Notes: a model not told the origin generated them from the letters alone. A stretch of DNA of 64,000 nt from Pseudogymnoascus destructans (GCF_001641265.1 NW_020167543.1:18501-82500), one strand, 5' to 3'. Counted from the stretch's first letter, positions 42,917-54,688 are shown. Numbers and translations: made by a program.

Positions 42917-44778
42917 ACGTACTTGACAAGCGAGTCGTATTTGCATGCGAGTCGTATCGCAACACACCAAATCTGCACTTTACGGACACTAATGACTATA
43001 ATGGCTCAACCACAGAACACTCCGGCTAGTCAGATTGAAGGCCGAATTGATTTAGCTATTCAGGCCTTCCATCAAGGCTATTTTAGCAACCTTAAAGCGG
43101 CTTGTACAACCTACGATGTGCCATACACAACTGTCCGCGACCGCGTTAACGGACGCGTTGCTTGACATGATTTACAACCGCAAATAAAAAACTTAGCAAC
43201 ACAGAGGAGTCAACACTTGTCGAATGGATATTATCTATGGAGAAACGAGGTCTACCCCTTAGATCTGAATCTGTATGGCAAATGGCAAATCTATTACTCC
43301 AAAAACGGTCTGACGTGGTCTACTCTACCCCTCTTACAGTTGGCCAACGATGGGTTTACAACTTTGTAAAGCGCCACCCTTTCCTCCAATCAAAGTACAC
43401 CCGTAAATACGATTATCAACGGGCAAAATGTGAAGATCCTATCGTTATTCGGGATTGGTTTCGACTTTTACAGAACACAATTGCCAAATATGGGATTCAG
43501 GAAGATGACATCTATAACTTTGACGAGACGGGATTTCAAATGGGAGTGATTACAACCGCAAAAGTGATTACGGGTTCTGAGCGGGTTCATAAGCCCGTTT
43601 GTGTGCAGCCAGGGAACCGTGAATGGGTTACCGTTATTGAGTCAATTGCAGCAAGCGGGTGGAGTGTGCCACCAATGGTTATATTTGAGGGAAAGGTCCA
43701 TATATCAAGTTGGTGTACGGATACCTTGCCTCGAGATTGGACCATTGCAGTTAGTAATAACGGGTGGACGGACGACTCTTTAGGCCTTACCTGGCTTACG
43801 GACGTCTTCCAGAAGCACACAAAGGACCGTACAAAGGGTGTTTACAGGCTCTTGATTCTTGACGGACATGGAAGTCATTCCACTCCTGAATTTGACCTGT
43901 TTTGCAAGGAGCACTCAATTATCACACTCTGTATGCCTCCACACTCGTCACATCTTTTGCAACCACTTGACGTTAGCTGCTTTGCAGTTATGAAACGGTT
44001 ATATGGAAAACAAATCGAGGGGTATATGCGGGTTGGAGTTAGTCATATTGACAAACCTGACTTCCTTACAGCCTACCTTGCAGCCCGCAAAGACTCTATA
44101 ACAGCTAATGTGATCCGTAGTGGCTTTGCAGCCACTGGCATACACCCATACGACCCAGAACGGGTGCTCTCAAAGCTGAATACTCAATTACGGACACCAA
44201 CCCCACCTCTACTTCACCTAGACACTACCCAGGACCGTTGGGTACCTGAAACACCCCATAATGTTAGTCAATTGGACCGTCAGGCTACTGCAATTAAGGA
44301 ATCTGTTCAGCGCCGTACAGCAGGCTTCTCAAGCCCTACAGAGCAGGCATTCCAGCAGCTAGTAAAAGGGTGCCAAATGGCTATGCATAATGCGGTCCTT
44401 CTTGCGGACGAAAACAAGCAGCTACGGGCCGCAAATGAGAGGCAAAAGAAGAAGAGAGCCGTAAGGAGGTCGTATATAGCTAGGGGAGGTGTTTTAACGG
44501 TTCAGGAAGGCCTAGAGCGGGCACAAACAGCAAATATAGTAGTTGAGGGTAGGGTTACAGGTGAGCTAGCAGACCTGCAAATTCGTGCGCCACCAGCATG
44601 TAGTATGTGTAGATCACTCACACATACTGCCCGTACATGCCCATTAAAGCAGGTTCCTAATTAGGGTAGTTTTAGAGGTTTTAAATAATTAATTTGTTGA
44701 GTTATTAACCTGTAAAGTGCAGATTTGGTGTGTTGCGATACGACTCGCATGCAAATACGACTCGCTTGTCAAGTACGT
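42917..44778 (+). mobile_element. P3, pogo/Fot1-type transposon with 67-bp TIRs (1862 bp)
   Basis: Terminal inverted repeats of 67 bp, identical at both ends, start ACGTACTTGACAAGCG. They are flanked by TA (42915-42916, 44779-44780). CGAGTCGTAT occurs twice per end, 17 bp apart (42931, 42948). The long perfect repeats and few lesions indicate a fairly recent insertion. Confidence 0.93.
42994..44664 (+). pseudogene. P3 transposase, TGA plus frameshift near the N-terminus
   Basis: The frame begins near MTIMAQPQNTPASQIEGRID with a helix-turn-helix (LKAACTTYDVPYTTVRDRVN). A TGA at 43163-43165 (RVA*HDL, arginine fits) and a 1-bp loss near 43187 interrupt it. From 43193 the frame is open for about 490 codons (EESTLVEWILSMEKRG). 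DDE motifs are IYNFDETGF, LILDGHGSHS and QPLDVSCFAVMK. The C-terminus ends in a zinc-knuckle-like C-x2-C-x4-H-x4-C (CSMCRSLTHTARTC). It is related to, but distinct from, P2. Confidence 0.88.
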
Positions 44779-45093
44779 TACTCCGTAGGAGTGTCTGTGA
44801 TATCGTTCGCCATCATCGCCCCATTCTGATATAGCCCCTACCCGAATGCCGCCTCCCGCACGAGGCTGGTCGCTTGGGTTTTGCCACCCCTACTATACGA
44901 CTTCAACGTATAGGGATAGATATGCCCTTGGACTGTTGGACACAAAGTTCTGAGCGTCCATCACTGCTTTTACCCCCTCCGTCATCCCACAAACATCCCA
45001 TGGGAAACTCGAGCATTGTCCCGCCCAACGCCTTCCTTCACAGCGACCCGTTGACGGCACAGCAGGGAGAGCCCCAGCTCTGTCGTCCCAACC
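44779..45093. other. Upstream region of the Pth11-like gene
   Basis: This 315-bp stretch separates P3 from the receptor start codon and would hold its promoter and 5' leader. I see no clear TATA box or other defined site. Confidence 0.35.
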
Positions 45094-46284
45094 ATGGTGG
45101 CCGCCATGAGCGGCGGCTATATCACTCGCGCGACGAACACGAGCGCCATCATCGCGTGCATGGTCGTTGCCATCGCCTTTGTCCTCACCCGCATCCTCGT
45201 GCGCTGGAAGGCTGGCCACGGCTTTGGCCTCGACGACTACTTCTGCTGGGCGGCGCTCATCTTCTACCTCGCCTACTCGGGCCTCAACTTCTCCATTTTC
45301 CCCAAGATCTACATGTTCCAGGGCATCATGGATGGCAAGATGCAGCGGCCGCCAGACTTCGCGCAGCAGTACACGAAGATGCTGCGGAGCGTCCTCGCCA
45401 CCAACATCATGTTTTTGACGACGCTGTGGTGCGTCAAGATCAGCCTGCTGCTCATGTTCAGGAGGCTGATAGAGCGCGTGAGGTCGATCTACGCAAGGTT
45501 TTGGTACGGGGTTCTCATATTCACCGTGGTCGTATATATCATTGCCGTCGTCTCGGGGCTTGTTTCCTGCGGGCCAATGCATAACTACAACATCGTGGGG
45601 AAGTGTGCCACCAAAGAGTTTGCGCAGCTGCGATCGTGGTCTCTCTACTTTTGCATGGCCAGCGACGTGACCACCGACCTCCTAAGTATGCCTTCACCCT
45701 CTTCAGTCCGCACCCACTAACCCTCATCCCTAGTCATGTCGATCCCCATCTCCCTTATCTGGAACCTACAGATGAACCTCCTCCAAAAAATCGGCACTGG
45801 CATTTCCTTCTGCGCCGGCTTTACCACCATCATCGTGGCCTTCATCCGCGCCTTCACGCTGCACGCCAACAAGAGCTCGCAGATCAACATCTCGTGGCTA
45901 GCCTTCTGGGCCACCATCGAGGGCTGCATCGCCATCTGCGTGAACTGCATCCCGGCCTTTGCCTTCCTCGTGCGCAACAAGATCCACCACTCGCGCGACC
46001 GAAAGGCTGCTAACAACAACTTGGCGGAATATGGTCAGATGGGGTCGGGCTCGCGGCCCAAGGCCGATGGCGACGACGGCGGGGTCTTGATGACGCCGAT
46101 GGGGCGGGGCGAGCAGGGCGCGCCGGGGGACGCGCATAGAGCGGGGAGGTATGTGGCAAATGTGAGCGTGGGGGGCGTGAGGCGGATGGAGGACGTTGTG
46201 GACAATAGCTCCCAGGAGAGCATTATCGGGGCTGCGCGGGACGTGGACGGAGTCCACGTTACGAGGACGATCCGGATATCCTAA
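45094..46284 (+). CDS. Pth11-like seven-transmembrane protein (fungal rhodopsin-type domain)
   Basis: The CDS is join(45094..45685, 45734..46284), 380 residues, with a 48-bp intron (GTATGC...CCCTAG) that restores DLLIMSIPISLIWNLQMN. Features are typical of the fungal rhodopsin/Pth11 family: GLDDYFCWAAL after TM2, LWCVKISLLLMFRRL in TM3-4, the conserved SLYFCMASDVTTDLL, and seven hydrophobic segments. A hydrophilic tail of ~100 residues follows (Ser, Gly, Asp rich). There is no CFEM domain at the N-terminus. Pth11 proteins sense surfaces or host cues at the plasma membrane; for this member the role is inferred. It has no lesions and is one of the few intact host genes here. Confidence 0.85.
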
Positions 46285-46429
46285 TTAAAGCTTTCATTAG
46301 GGGCTCCATTTCAGTATTGTTAATAAGGCTAGGAACCCACTGTTGCTTGGCCTATGTGGGTGTTAGTATAGTGCATTTCGCGGTGACTATAATTTAGAGG
46401 TATTATGACATAAATTGTATGTAAAGGTA

Positions 46430-48288
46430 ACGTGCATGTATAACGAAAGTGCCAAACAAGCGAAAGTGCCAAAATCATGCGGTGACCAACCCCCCCAACT
46501 AAATGTTAAATTCCTCCACAACAAAACATGCGCCATAAAAATGATGAAAGCAAATTAGTGCTAGCTATCCAAGCTATGCAAAGCGACCCAAATTTGCGCC
46601 TTCAAGTTGCAGCTAGGATCTATTCCGTAGACCACCGCAAGCTACGTCACCGTTTACAAGGTGTACCTTCACGACGCGATATCCAAGCCAACTTACGGAA
46701 ATTAAGTAACCTAGAGGAATCAGTTCTTGTTCAGTATATACTTGACTTAGCTGCTAAAGGGTTCCCTCCTCAGTTGTCTATTGTTGAAGATATGGCAAAT
46801 CGACTACTTGCAACACGCGACGCACCACGCATCGGGTCATGTTGGGCTTCAAACTTTGTTAAGCGCCATGTAGAGCTCCGGACACGCTTCCAGCGAAAAT
46901 ACGACTACCAGAGGCTAAGTGCGAAGATCCAGAAGTCATTCGTGGCTGGTTTGAGCTTGTATGGAACACAATTCTAAAGTATGGCATCAACAATGCAGAT
47001 ATCTACAACTTTGATGAGACTGGGTTTATGATGGGCGTCATCTCAAGCGCAACGGTAGTAACGAGCTCAGATGGGCGGGCAAAGGCAAAAAAGGTGCAGC
47101 CTGGCAATCGGGAATGGGTTACAGTAATCCAAGGCGTTAGTTCTCAAGGTTGGGCAGTGCCGCCATTTGTCATTGTGGCAGGTAAAAACCACCTTGCATC
47201 TTGGTATGAGAATAGTGGATTTCCAGCAGATTGGGTAATCGCTGTTACTGCAAATGGCTGGACTACAAACGAGAGAGGTATGGATTGGATTCAGCATTTT
47301 GAGAAGCACACAAAGCCCCGGAGTGTTGGTGGTTATCGCTTGTTAGTCCTTGATGGTCATGAGAGCCACCACTCAGACAAGTTTGAGGAGTACTGCAAAG
47401 AACACAACATTATTACACTTTGTATGCCTGCTCACTCTTCCCATATACTCCAACCACTTGATGTTGGCTGTTTTGGCCCATTAAAGAGAGCTTACGGTCG
47501 GCAAATTGAAGATATGATGCGGGCTCATATTATTCACATTACTAAGGATGACTTCTTTCCTACCTTCCACGCTGCATTTAACATTGCAATGACAGAAAGC
47601 AATATTCAGGGAGGGTTCCGAGGTGCTGGGCTTCTTCCATTTAGCCCTGAGAGTGTAATATCTACACTTGACCTTAGGTTTAAGACGCCAACACCTCCAA
47701 CCTCTCACCCAAACACCGCTCAACCATGGGTTTCTCAGACACCAAATAACCCAACTGAAGCTGTATCACAGTCTACTTTCATTAAAAACCGAATTGCGCA
47801 TCATCAAAATAGCTCTCCAACCTCAATCTATGCAGCTGTTGACCAGTTTACAAAGGATGCATCGCAAATAATGCATCAATTAGCATTGTTAAAAGCAGAG
47901 AACCAAAACCTGTGACAGGCAAATGAAGTGCTAAGCAAGCGCCGGAGAGCTAAAAAAACACGACTACAGCAAGGAGGATCACTTAGTCAACAGGTAGCAC
48001 AGGAGCTACAGGACGAGAGGGACGTTGTGCAGCAAGTAGAGCAAGAAATAAGGGCAAGTAGTGGTCGGAAGCCAAGGGAAGAAACCCATGCACGTCGCTG
48101 TGGCAAGTGTGGTGAGACTGGACACAATGCGCGCACTTGTCAGATTGTAATAGACAGGTCTGAGGAAGAGGACTCTGAGTAGTTTTAATTAATTTATATT
48201 GTTGTGGTGGATTTATCGCAATTCTTATGGGGTAGTCGCGATATTTTGGCACTTTCGCTTGTTTGGCACTTTCGTTATACATGCACGT
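46430..48288 (+). mobile_element. P2 copy 2, pogo/Fot1-type transposon (1859 bp)
   Basis: Same length and ends as 23247-25105, flanked by TA (46428-46429, 48289-48290) in unrelated sequence 145 bp past the Pth11-like gene. I count about four substitutions against copy 1. Both copies share the same frameshift and the same TGA. Confidence 0.93.
46528..48182 (+). pseudogene. P2 transposase, second copy, same lesions
   Basis: Parts 46528-46977, 47028-47915 and 47928-48182 repeat the three segments of copy 1. The missing base after KYDYQR and the TGA after QNL (47913-47915) are identical to copy 1. Missense differences include APRIGSC versus APRVGSC and TKDASQ versus TKGASQ. The catalytic acidic residues are intact. 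Confidence 0.85.
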
Positions 48289-49189
48289 TACATCAAATAA
48301 ATTATACAGTATTAACCCTCTTGCCGATCTCCCTCCCACTAACATCTCCTACTAACCTTATAGTTGCCCATAGATGTTATAGTTCTACATACGAGTGTTA
48401 TAGGATGACTTATGTAATAGGGTAAGAAAATTCTAGTATTACTGTCGAGAGTGAATCTATATTCTCACGTGTTTTCTTCGAAGTAGGGATGTAATGGTAA
48501 TTGTTTGGTAATTCTTTTGAATCTTAATGCAGTAGAAAGTCCAGATATTCGCTCCCCGAACTAGATAACAGACGCTCCTCGGACTTTGCGGAACACAAAC
48601 TACGTTACTCGGGTTGCGGTTGTTGATATCCGGAAGACTAGGGGGTCACAGAAGGACTCAAGGATTATCAAAAAGATCGGCGCTAGGATCGGCGAGCGGG
48701 GAAACTGACACCGGCAACCCAAAAGAGGTTTACCGCTTCCCCGCTTCCCCATGCACCCCACTTTATTCTCACGCTCCACTTTTACCCCTCAGATTATCTC
48801 CAACCCATCCGCGGCAAACTTCTCGCCGGTCATCAAACTCCATACTGTACCAGGAACGTTCGTGAGTTAATGCCGTCGCAGACCATGGAATGCCAACAAT
48901 AGCAACCGCCGCAAATCGAGATAAAGGTTTGAGATGGGAAGACGTGGAATGGTTGATCCCCATACACCATGGTATTTAAGACACAGTTAATAACCTTCAC
49001 TGTTAATAGTATGTATTTAACGGCCCTTTCCTCTATACCGCAAAATAGCAGCAATACTTAATGCAGAAAAAGCCAATTAATTTAGGGATTTTTCGTTTCA
49101 TTAAAGGCAATTACTGACTACAGATGTCTATAGGTCTAGCGTACCAATCTTCGGCTATTTGCCTTCGTGCCGGCGACAGCCCCGGCTCG
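48289..49189. other. Intergenic, nothing recognised
   Basis: No open frame has supportable features. The stretch is AT-rich near 48290-48560 and 48960-49130. Confidence 0.4.
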
Positions 49190-49440
49190 TCTCTAATCGC
49201 AACTGAATTTTCTAAGCTCCCCATAACCTACGCACAGATTCACAACAGCAACAAGGCCATTTACTAGGTTCCCGAAATCTGGGTTAAGCATGGTGAATAC
49301 CAGAGTGAGGATCACCACGTGTGCAAGCTGCACAATGCATCTTACTCGACGCACTTCAGCTTCGTAGATGGAACACAGTCCACAACCACCAACGTAACGT
49401 AACCTACCTCGACGAGATGACCTACGCCCGAGACCATGAT
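49190..49440 (+). pseudogene. Middle piece of a fungal membrane-protein gene (split)
   Basis: Frames here read YAQIHNSNKAIY, KHGEYQSEDHHVCKLHNASY and STHFSFVDGTQSTTTNVT, then YLDEMTYA after a small frameshift. The pattern C-x-L-x-NASY-x3-F-x-F-x-x-G-x-Q is common in a family of large fungal multi-pass membrane proteins of unknown function. The C-terminal helix of such a protein occurs at 55640-55910 in the same orientation. One TAG and a frameshift are present. Confidence 0.5.
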
Positions 49441-49454
49441 CAGTGTGGCCAATA

Positions 49455-49625
49455 GTTTATCAGTTTATCAGTTTAACCAGTCCAGTCCAGTCCAGTTCAG
49501 TCCAGTTCAGTCCAGTTCAGTCCAGTTCAGTCCAGTTTAAGGTTTCAACAGTTCAGTTCAGTTCAGTTTAGCAAAATTTATATCAGTTCAGTTCAGTCCA
49601 AACTATTAGTTCCAATCACGTGGGA
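49455..49625. repeat. CAGTT/CCAGT-rich short tandem repeats
   Basis: Units of TTTATCAG, CCAGT and TTCAGT alternate (TCCAGTTCAG repeated several times). The block is next to the split point of the membrane-protein gene. It may be the subterminal repeat array of the hAT element that follows, but the ends are not clear. Confidence 0.6.
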
Positions 49626-50111
49626 AGTCAAGTGCTAGGCTTGTTGGGAATCGGAACGGGAGCTGAGGGATTCCGGGTTTTTGGCTTAGAAGTTTGGTAA
49701 TCCCCTCCATGGCCCTTAGCGGGGCAGGTGAAAACTCTGTACAGAACAGTGGGCATACGGAGGATTACGGTAATTACTGTAGGGCCCCAAAACGCCCATA
49801 AATAGTGAGTAGGCCATTAGAATAGTTAGAATCAATTGACCCGAATGCTGTAATCTATTGTCGAAGCCTTCTTGCCCATTGCGCAAAACCTGAAGGTCCG
49901 ACTGACAAAACCGCCACATGATTTGTGCACGGTGACAATTTTTCGGTCCTTCCCCCAACAGGCTGCTCTCCACAGCTACGTGGAAGCCTAGACAGTGACC
50001 ACTGCTGCCTATTGTACCTACCAATCTTGTTCACTATTCTTTCGTCTGCTGCTATTCATTTTTCATACCTAGATTCCTTGGTTACAATTCAGTACTACAA
50101 TATAAACCACT

Positions 50112-50540
50112 ATGGCCTCCCAACAGTCTGATAGCTTGTCAATCATTGACAGCGGACAATCTAGAGCACCTTGTTCATCCTCTCAACTCCTACACAAAAA
50201 TGCGATCGCAGATCAAAGATATGGGACTACAATGAAACCTCACGGGAGACACGTATTACCAACTCAAGTGGAAAGATGCTCTGGCGATGCAAGCTATGTC
50301 ACAAAGAGTATCTGGAGTCTGGAGACACTGCTAATATATCGAGTCATTTAATAAAGGCTCATAGCATCGATATAATGTCTTCACAAGCCGCGAAAGTCCT
50401 CTCCCAGCAAACCAGCATTAAAGAAGCTATGGCCCGGGGCCAAGAGACTAGCTATAAACGCCGCCGCCTAGCTGAAGAGCCAGATACGGAGCATACGATG
50501 GATCCTGCAGTACTAGAGCACCTTTACGTGCGGTGGATAA
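50112..50540 (+). pseudogene. hAT-type transposase N-terminus (BED zinc finger), cut by Gy-C
   Basis: The frame starts MASQQSDSLSIIDSGQS, shifts near 50175, and shows a BED zinc finger: C-K-L-C...H-L-I-K-A-H (CKLCHKEYLES, then ANISSHLIKAHSID). It is followed by a basic stretch and MDPAVLEHLYVRWI, the usual sequence between the finger and the catalytic domain of hAT transposases. The Gy-C LTR at 50541 interrupts it directly after RWI. The catalytic part is not found to the right, so the element is incomplete. Confidence 0.7.
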
Positions 50541-50781
50541 TGTCACATCACGTGGCAATCCAGGAGCCATCGCCATGGCCGAGTAAAAGGGGGATCGCCG
50601 AGCTTCTTCCCCCTTTCGCCCTAGTTAGTTGAGGGCACACGCAAGAGTATAAGTAGGGGCGAGCTGGCTTCAATAGGAAGCCAGCGGCTAGTTTGAATAG
50701 CTACCTATGAATGGAATACGATTCCCTGTTGAACTCCATGCTGCTTACCTGTCTTGAACATCGAGTGATATGATTCTCACA
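50541..50781 (+). repeat. Gy-C 5' LTR (241 bp)
   Basis: TATAAG at 50648-50653 lies 35 nt above AGCGGCTAG (50683-50691), the inferred transcript start. The LTR begins TGTCACATCACGTGG, like the Gy-B LTR (TGTCACGAACCG...CACGTG). Confidence 0.8.
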
Positions 50782-50783
50782 TT

Positions 50784-50792
50784 CTAGCCGCT
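50784..50792 (+). promoter_or_regulatory. Gy-C self-priming primer-binding site
   Basis: CTAGCCGCT begins two bases (TT) after the LTR and is the exact reverse complement of AGCGGCTAG at 50683-50691. This is the same arrangement as in Gy-B and Gy-A. Confidence 0.7.
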
Positions 50793-50814
50793 CAACCCTT
50801 TGGGAGGAGTATGT

Positions 50815-52061
50815 ATGGTGGGCACTCGCAGCGCCGCCGCCTCTGCAGTGCCTGACAGGCGGACACCGAGAGGCGACTCACTGTTGACGGACCTTGAGAG
50901 CGAGGCAGCTCGGAGAGCAGAACCCCGCCCAGAGAATGACGAGCAAGATCCGCTGGAACGCCTGCTCCGGCGAGAGCAACAACTGAGGAAACAACTCGAA
51001 CAACGAGCGGTCCAAGCCCGGATTGATAAACTCGAGTACCAGCTCCAGCAGGGCGACATCGAAGAGAGCCGCAGTCAGCTGTCGCAACAGTCTGAATCAT
51101 CATCAAAACGCCGGGCCAACGCCGAGTCCGACGATGAAGGGAAAAGCCAGCCGGCCTACCCCCAACGCCGTAATCACGCCGGCCTTCGTATGAAGCCCCC
51201 GCCTGAGTACTGGGGCAAGAACATAAAGGGCACAAGGAGTTCATTCGGGCCTGCGAACTCGTGTTTCGCGAGTCGCCAGTGTTCTACCAACGAGATGCCG
51301 CAAAGGTGCTCATGGCGCTCCCATACTTGAAAGGAGAGCCTGCAGATGCCTATGAGAGAGAAGAACAACGACTAGGAAAGGACTGCCACACCTGGGAGGA
51401 ATTCTCGAAGTTCCTGCTCGACAATGTAGCAGACCCGGTGAATCGCATGTTCACCATCGCGCAACAACATCATGACGCGCTGCAGGGAACAGGCCAAAAA
51501 GTGACGGAGTTCGTCACCTACCTCGAGAGCCTCGAGGCTGAGCTAGACCCATACACAGAGACCCAGAAGCAACAGATTCTGCTCACGAAACTCCGACCAG
51601 AGCTGCGCCGACTCATCACCAACCATCAGACGGTCCCTACCTCTCGACTCGAGCTGGCACGACTAGCCGCAAGGCTACAAGAGAACGCGAAGACTGCGGA
51701 CGCCCGCCCCGCAGGACCTGCAGGTCGGCCATACAACGACAGTCCGCTGTACGACCGCCGCCATGGCCGCCATGGCCGCAACAGCCATCGGCCTGTGGCC
51801 ACAGACGCACTGCGACCACCTAGACCCTCTGACGCCAAGGCCGGATCAAGAGAGGACCCTAAGGAAACACTTGGTAACGGTCCAGCGACGACAGTGAACC
51901 GCAATCCTGTCACAGGATCAAGGCCCGCCCTAAGCCTGGACGCAACCAACACAAGATCCTTCAGTTGCTTTAACTGCGGGAAGTCCGGCCACTACTCCCG
52001 CGACTGCCGCAGTCGCCTCCGTGCAAACGCCGCTGCGGCAAAAAACCCAAGAGCCCCCTAG
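50815..52061 (+). pseudogene. gag: Gy-C Gag, one frameshift
   Basis: Gag starts MVGTRSAAASAVPDRRTPRG with a coiled segment (LERLLRREQQLRKQLEQRA). One base is lost near 51218, and the frame resumes as HKEFIRACELVFRESPVFY, through the capsid-like domain (LPYLKGEPADAYEREEQ; FTIAQQHHDALQGTGQK). It reaches a complete zinc knuckle CFNCGKSGHYSRDC near 51970, and the stop is at 52061. Confidence 0.82.
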
Positions 52062-52090
52062 CCATAACGGGCGAGACTAGGAACAGGGCC

Positions 52091-54688
52091 ATGGACCCGG
52101 GCGACTTCGACTCGCTCACGATTGACGTGACTGTGACCATCAACGGTGTCGCGTACACCGAAAAGGCCCTAATCGACTCCGGCTCGCAAGCCAACTTCAT
52201 CTCCCAACGCCTGGTCAAACAGTGGGGGCTGCGCGAAGACAGCACCTCTTTTGCGAAGGCCCAGACGATCACTGGTAACTCCTTCTTTATTTACGGGGAA
52301 CACCAGATCCGCATGAGCGTCTCCGACAGTGCTGGCAAGACGAAGCAGCACCACCCGTCTTTCCTCGCTGCTGATATCCAAGGCGAAGGCTTAGTCCTTG
52401 GGTACCCCTGGCTGGCCGCAAGCAATCCGAATGTCAATTGGCCAGCGAAGACATGGCGATACGCCCTCGAGAGCACAGACATCAAGATCTCTGAACCGGA
52501 AGAGTTCTTTAAGGAAATGAAGGCAGGCAAGGATGTCTATGCTGTCTTCTACCGCCCCGACGGCTCAACCACCTCCTCATATGGCGAGAACCCTGTCAGG
52601 CTGCGAGCGATGGCAGCCACAGCGCCAACCCCAGCGCTCCCAGAGTACCTCGCCGACTACGCTGACGTCTTCTCAAACGAGAACGCTAGCATATTGCCAG
52701 CGCACAACAAGCTCGACCACGCCATCGAGACTAAGGATGGAGAGCCTCCATTTGGGCCCCTCTACAATCTATCACAAAGCGAACTGCAGGTATTGCGCAC
52801 CTACGTCGAAGAGAGCATGAAGAAGGGATGGATACGGAGATCCACTAGCCCAGCAGGAGCACCAGTACTCTTCCAGCAGAAGAAAGATGGAGGCCTACGC
52901 CTATGCGTTGACTACCGGGGCCTTAACAGCATCACCATTAAGAACCGCCACGCCCTGCCCCTAATCAGCGAAACTTTAGACCGCTTGGTAGGTGCAAGGA
53001 TATACACCAAGTTAGATCTCAAGGATGCCTACCATAGGATACGCATAAGGGCTGGCGACGAGTGGAAGACCGCCTTTCGCACCCGATACGGCCACTTTGA
53101 ATACTTGGTCATGCCATTCGGCCTAGCAAATGCGCCAGCGACGTTCCAGGCATACATTAGCCAAGCACTGGTAGGGCTTGTCGACACCATCTGCGTCATA
53201 TATCTCGACGATATCCTCATCTACTCCTGCAAGGAGGAGGAGCACGAGGCTCACGTCAAGCAGGTCCTCAATCAGCTCCGGCAGTATAAGCTGTACTGCA
53301 ACCTCAGGAAGTGTGAGTTTGGAACCGACCAAGTCGATTTCCTTGGTTTCGTCGTGTCAACCACTGGTGTTTCCATGGAGCCTAGTCGTGTTGAGTCCAT
53401 AACTCAATGGCCAGAGCCATCCACGTTCCGAGAGCTCCAAGTCTTCCTCGGCTTCGCGAATTTCTACTGACGGTTCATCTACCAATACTCAAAGGTGGTG
53501 AGCCCGATGACGGACCTCTTAAAAGGCATGCAGGCAGGCAAGAAGAGCGGCACCTTCTCCTTCCCAACAAAGGCTCAGGAAGCATTCCAAAGCCTTAAGA
53601 CCATATTCACAACGGCGCCAATACTCGTCCACTTCGACCCAACGAAGCGCATCCTTGTTGAAACGGATGCCTCTGGCTTTGCCATTGCAGCTGTCATCTC
53701 CCAGCAGGTCGCCGACAGTGAGGACCCGTCGAAATCCCACTGGCACCCAGTCGCATTCTTCTCCCGCAAAATGACAGACGCAGAGTCCCGATATGAGACT
53801 CACGACGGCGAACTGCTAGCCATTGTCATGGCGTTCCGCCACTGGCGGCACTACCTGGAGGGTAGCCAAAACCCTATCGTTGTGAAGACAGATCATGACA
53901 GTCTTAAATACTTCATGACAAAAAGAGAGCTCAACCGACGACAAGCGCGATGGGCAGAGAAACTCGCCGCCTTCGATTTCTCAATTGAGTATAGAGCAGG
54001 TAAGTCAAACCCCGCTGACGGACCATCGCGCAGACCCGATTACAGGCCAGTTGAGAGCCGCAATGAAGAAAGCATGCTTCCTACGCTGCAAGAAAAACTA
54101 AAGAGTGCCTTTATGACACGAGTGGCAACGATCTGCCTAGCCAGTGCAATCACAACGAGGGAAAAGAGCGGAAACACCGCACCGCCTGCTGGCGTAGACC
54201 TAAGACCCAAGACACAAGGACAATGGAAGCACAGCGTAGCGACGTATGAGCCCATGTGGCCAGACATGCCAACCCCCATAGTAGGGCAAAGAGATGTGCA
54301 GCCGCACAACGTCTATGCAGACGTATCTGGCCAAAAGCCGTTGATAGACAAGCGCATGCTGCGCGACCAAGGATACGGGCATGGCCCAAGACCTCAGGAT
54401 GCCATGCAGGCACCTTTGGTAAGCGTTCCCAGCCAAGAGCTGATGATAAGCCCACGCATGCCGCGTGAGGACGGGCAGAGCCCAAGACCACGGAACGCCA
54501 TGCAGGCACCGTTGGTGGACGAGAGGAGCGTCCAACAGGAGGGTGAAACCCCTGCGTTGCAGCGGCTGACACCGGGCAACACCACTCCCGAGGAGGAGGA
54601 TGCTGGTTGCAAACAGCTGATTCCACGATACCTCGTGGTAGCCGCAATGAGCACCACGAGAGCTTACGATACGCCGATGGGTGGCTAG
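52091..54688 (+). pseudogene. pol: Gy-C Pol (protease, RT, RNase H), one TGA, integrase lost
   Basis: Pol begins MDPGDFDSLTIDVTVTINGV 30 bases after gag. Protease shows ALIDSGSQANFIS; RT shows YLDDILIYS and FGLANAPATFQAYI. A TGA at 53468-53470 sits in ANFY*RFIYQ, where related elements have arginine. RNase H follows in the same frame (VETDASGFAIAAVISQ, RYETHDGELLAIV). A tether region with a repeated RPxxAMQAPLV motif runs to the truncation. The last codons (TPMGG) derive from the junction with the S fragment. Confidence 0.85.

Larger units (their letters stand above)
50541..54678 (+). mobile_element. Gy-C, Ty3/gypsy retrotransposon, 3' truncated
   Basis: The 5' LTR (50541-50781, TGTCACATCACG...GATTCTCACA), the self-priming site, gag, protease, RT and RNase H are present. 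Integrase and the 3' LTR are missing: at about 54679 the sequence switches to 40 bp of the S-family LTR end. Gy-C is related to Gy-B (similar gag layout and LTR start) but clearly diverged. Confidence 0.88.

Noticed and set aside
49455..49625. CRISPR-like array
   Set aside because: The units are 5-8-bp simple repeats without spacers, and the sequence is eukaryotic.
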